This document shows positions 6,031-6,130 of a stretch of 6,130 nt of DNA, piece after piece. The notes under the pieces are model-generated. The model searched no databases, had not been told where the DNA came from, and worked only from the letters and a program-made list of their open reading frames with translations. Origin of the DNA: Actinomycetes bacterium. Its GTDB lineage: Bacteria > Actinomycetota > Actinomycetes > Actinomycetales > Cellulomonadaceae. Positions within the stretch are counted from its first letter, which is position 1, and every line of letters begins with the position of its first letter. Position numbers and translations under genes: made by a program. The stretch covers positions 1 through 6,130 of the forward strand of contig JAEWYD010000163.1 of NCBI GenBank assembly GCA_023462275.1, given 5' to 3'.

Positions 6031-6038
6031 ACCTCCCC
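6031..6038 (-). promoter_or_regulatory. Shine-Dalgarno site of the molybdoenzyme gene
   Basis: The minus strand reads GGGGAGGT, then CAGCC, then the GTG at 6023-6025. Match and 5-base spacing are both good. It fixes the start at VPRIDRIAEPWG and argues against longer reading from the in-frame TTG at 6107-6109, which has no such site and would add 28 residues without family character. Confidence 0.8.
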
Positions 6039-6080
6039 GGTGCGGCGTCGCGAGGGCTGCGGCGCACGACGGACCCCGCC

Positions 6081-6109
6081 AGTGAATGCCCGCCACCCCC
6101 CTCCCGCAA
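6081..6109 (-). promoter_or_regulatory. Weak candidate promoter of the three-gene operon
   Basis: On the minus strand TTGCGG (6104-6109) and TTCACT (6081-6086) are separated by 17 bases, each matching three of six positions of the sigma-A consensus. The predicted transcript would start near 6074 and have a leader of about 50 bases. The match is poor and the real promoter may lie beyond the window; nothing else of note was seen in 6026-6130. Confidence 0.2.
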
Positions 6110-6130
6110 ACTGGAGCGAAGTGCACCGAC

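Noticed and set aside
3068..6031. A plus-strand open frame of 987 codons opposite the molybdoenzyme, helical protein and start of the polymerase gene
   Set aside because: It is Arg/Gly/Ala-rich with no recognisable motif and lies antisense to genes with clear family motifs; long open antisense frames are expected at this G+C content.

Overview
The window reads as chromosomal DNA of a very G+C-rich actinobacterium. Third codon positions are almost all G or C, GTG starts are common, the Shine-Dalgarno sites are strong, and an EAL+DICT phosphodiesterase is present. The protein flavour suggests a Cellulomonas or Promicromonosporaceae-type member of the Micrococcales, but this is inferred from style and not proven. 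All four recognisable genes lie on the minus strand, so transcription runs from the right end to the left end. No RNA gene, insertion sequence, CRISPR array or gene-free stretch longer than about 105 bases was seen.

Reading in the direction of transcription, bases 6026-6130 form a short upstream region with a strong ribosome binding site and at best a weak promoter. Next comes an 814-residue molybdopterin oxidoreductase (6025 to 3581). It resembles the nitrate reductase/formate dehydrogenase branch, but the N-terminal cysteines that normally hold a [4Fe-4S] cluster are all missing. Its stop overlaps the start of a 160-residue, probably all-helical protein of unknown function (3584 to 3102) as ATGA. 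That gene's stop overlaps as GTGA the start of a 567-residue protein (3105 to 1402) that fuses a LigD-type 3'-phosphoesterase to a LigD-type primase-polymerase and has no ligase domain. These three genes are almost certainly one translationally coupled operon.

After an 88-base gap with two small palindromes and a candidate -10 element comes a 417-residue EAL-domain protein with a C-terminal DICT domain (1313 to 60), a likely cyclic-di-GMP phosphodiesterase or sensor. A perfect 22-bp tandem duplication covers its stop codon and the sequence just after it, at the left edge.

How the genes work together: the phosphoesterase-polymerase should act in non-homologous end joining, with Ku and a ligase encoded elsewhere. 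The molybdoenzyme and the helical protein probably form a functional pair. Why a redox enzyme should be tightly coupled to an end-processing polymerase is not evident, and this is the most interesting feature here. The EAL-DICT gene may be co-transcribed but has its own ribosome binding site and is probably a separate signalling function.
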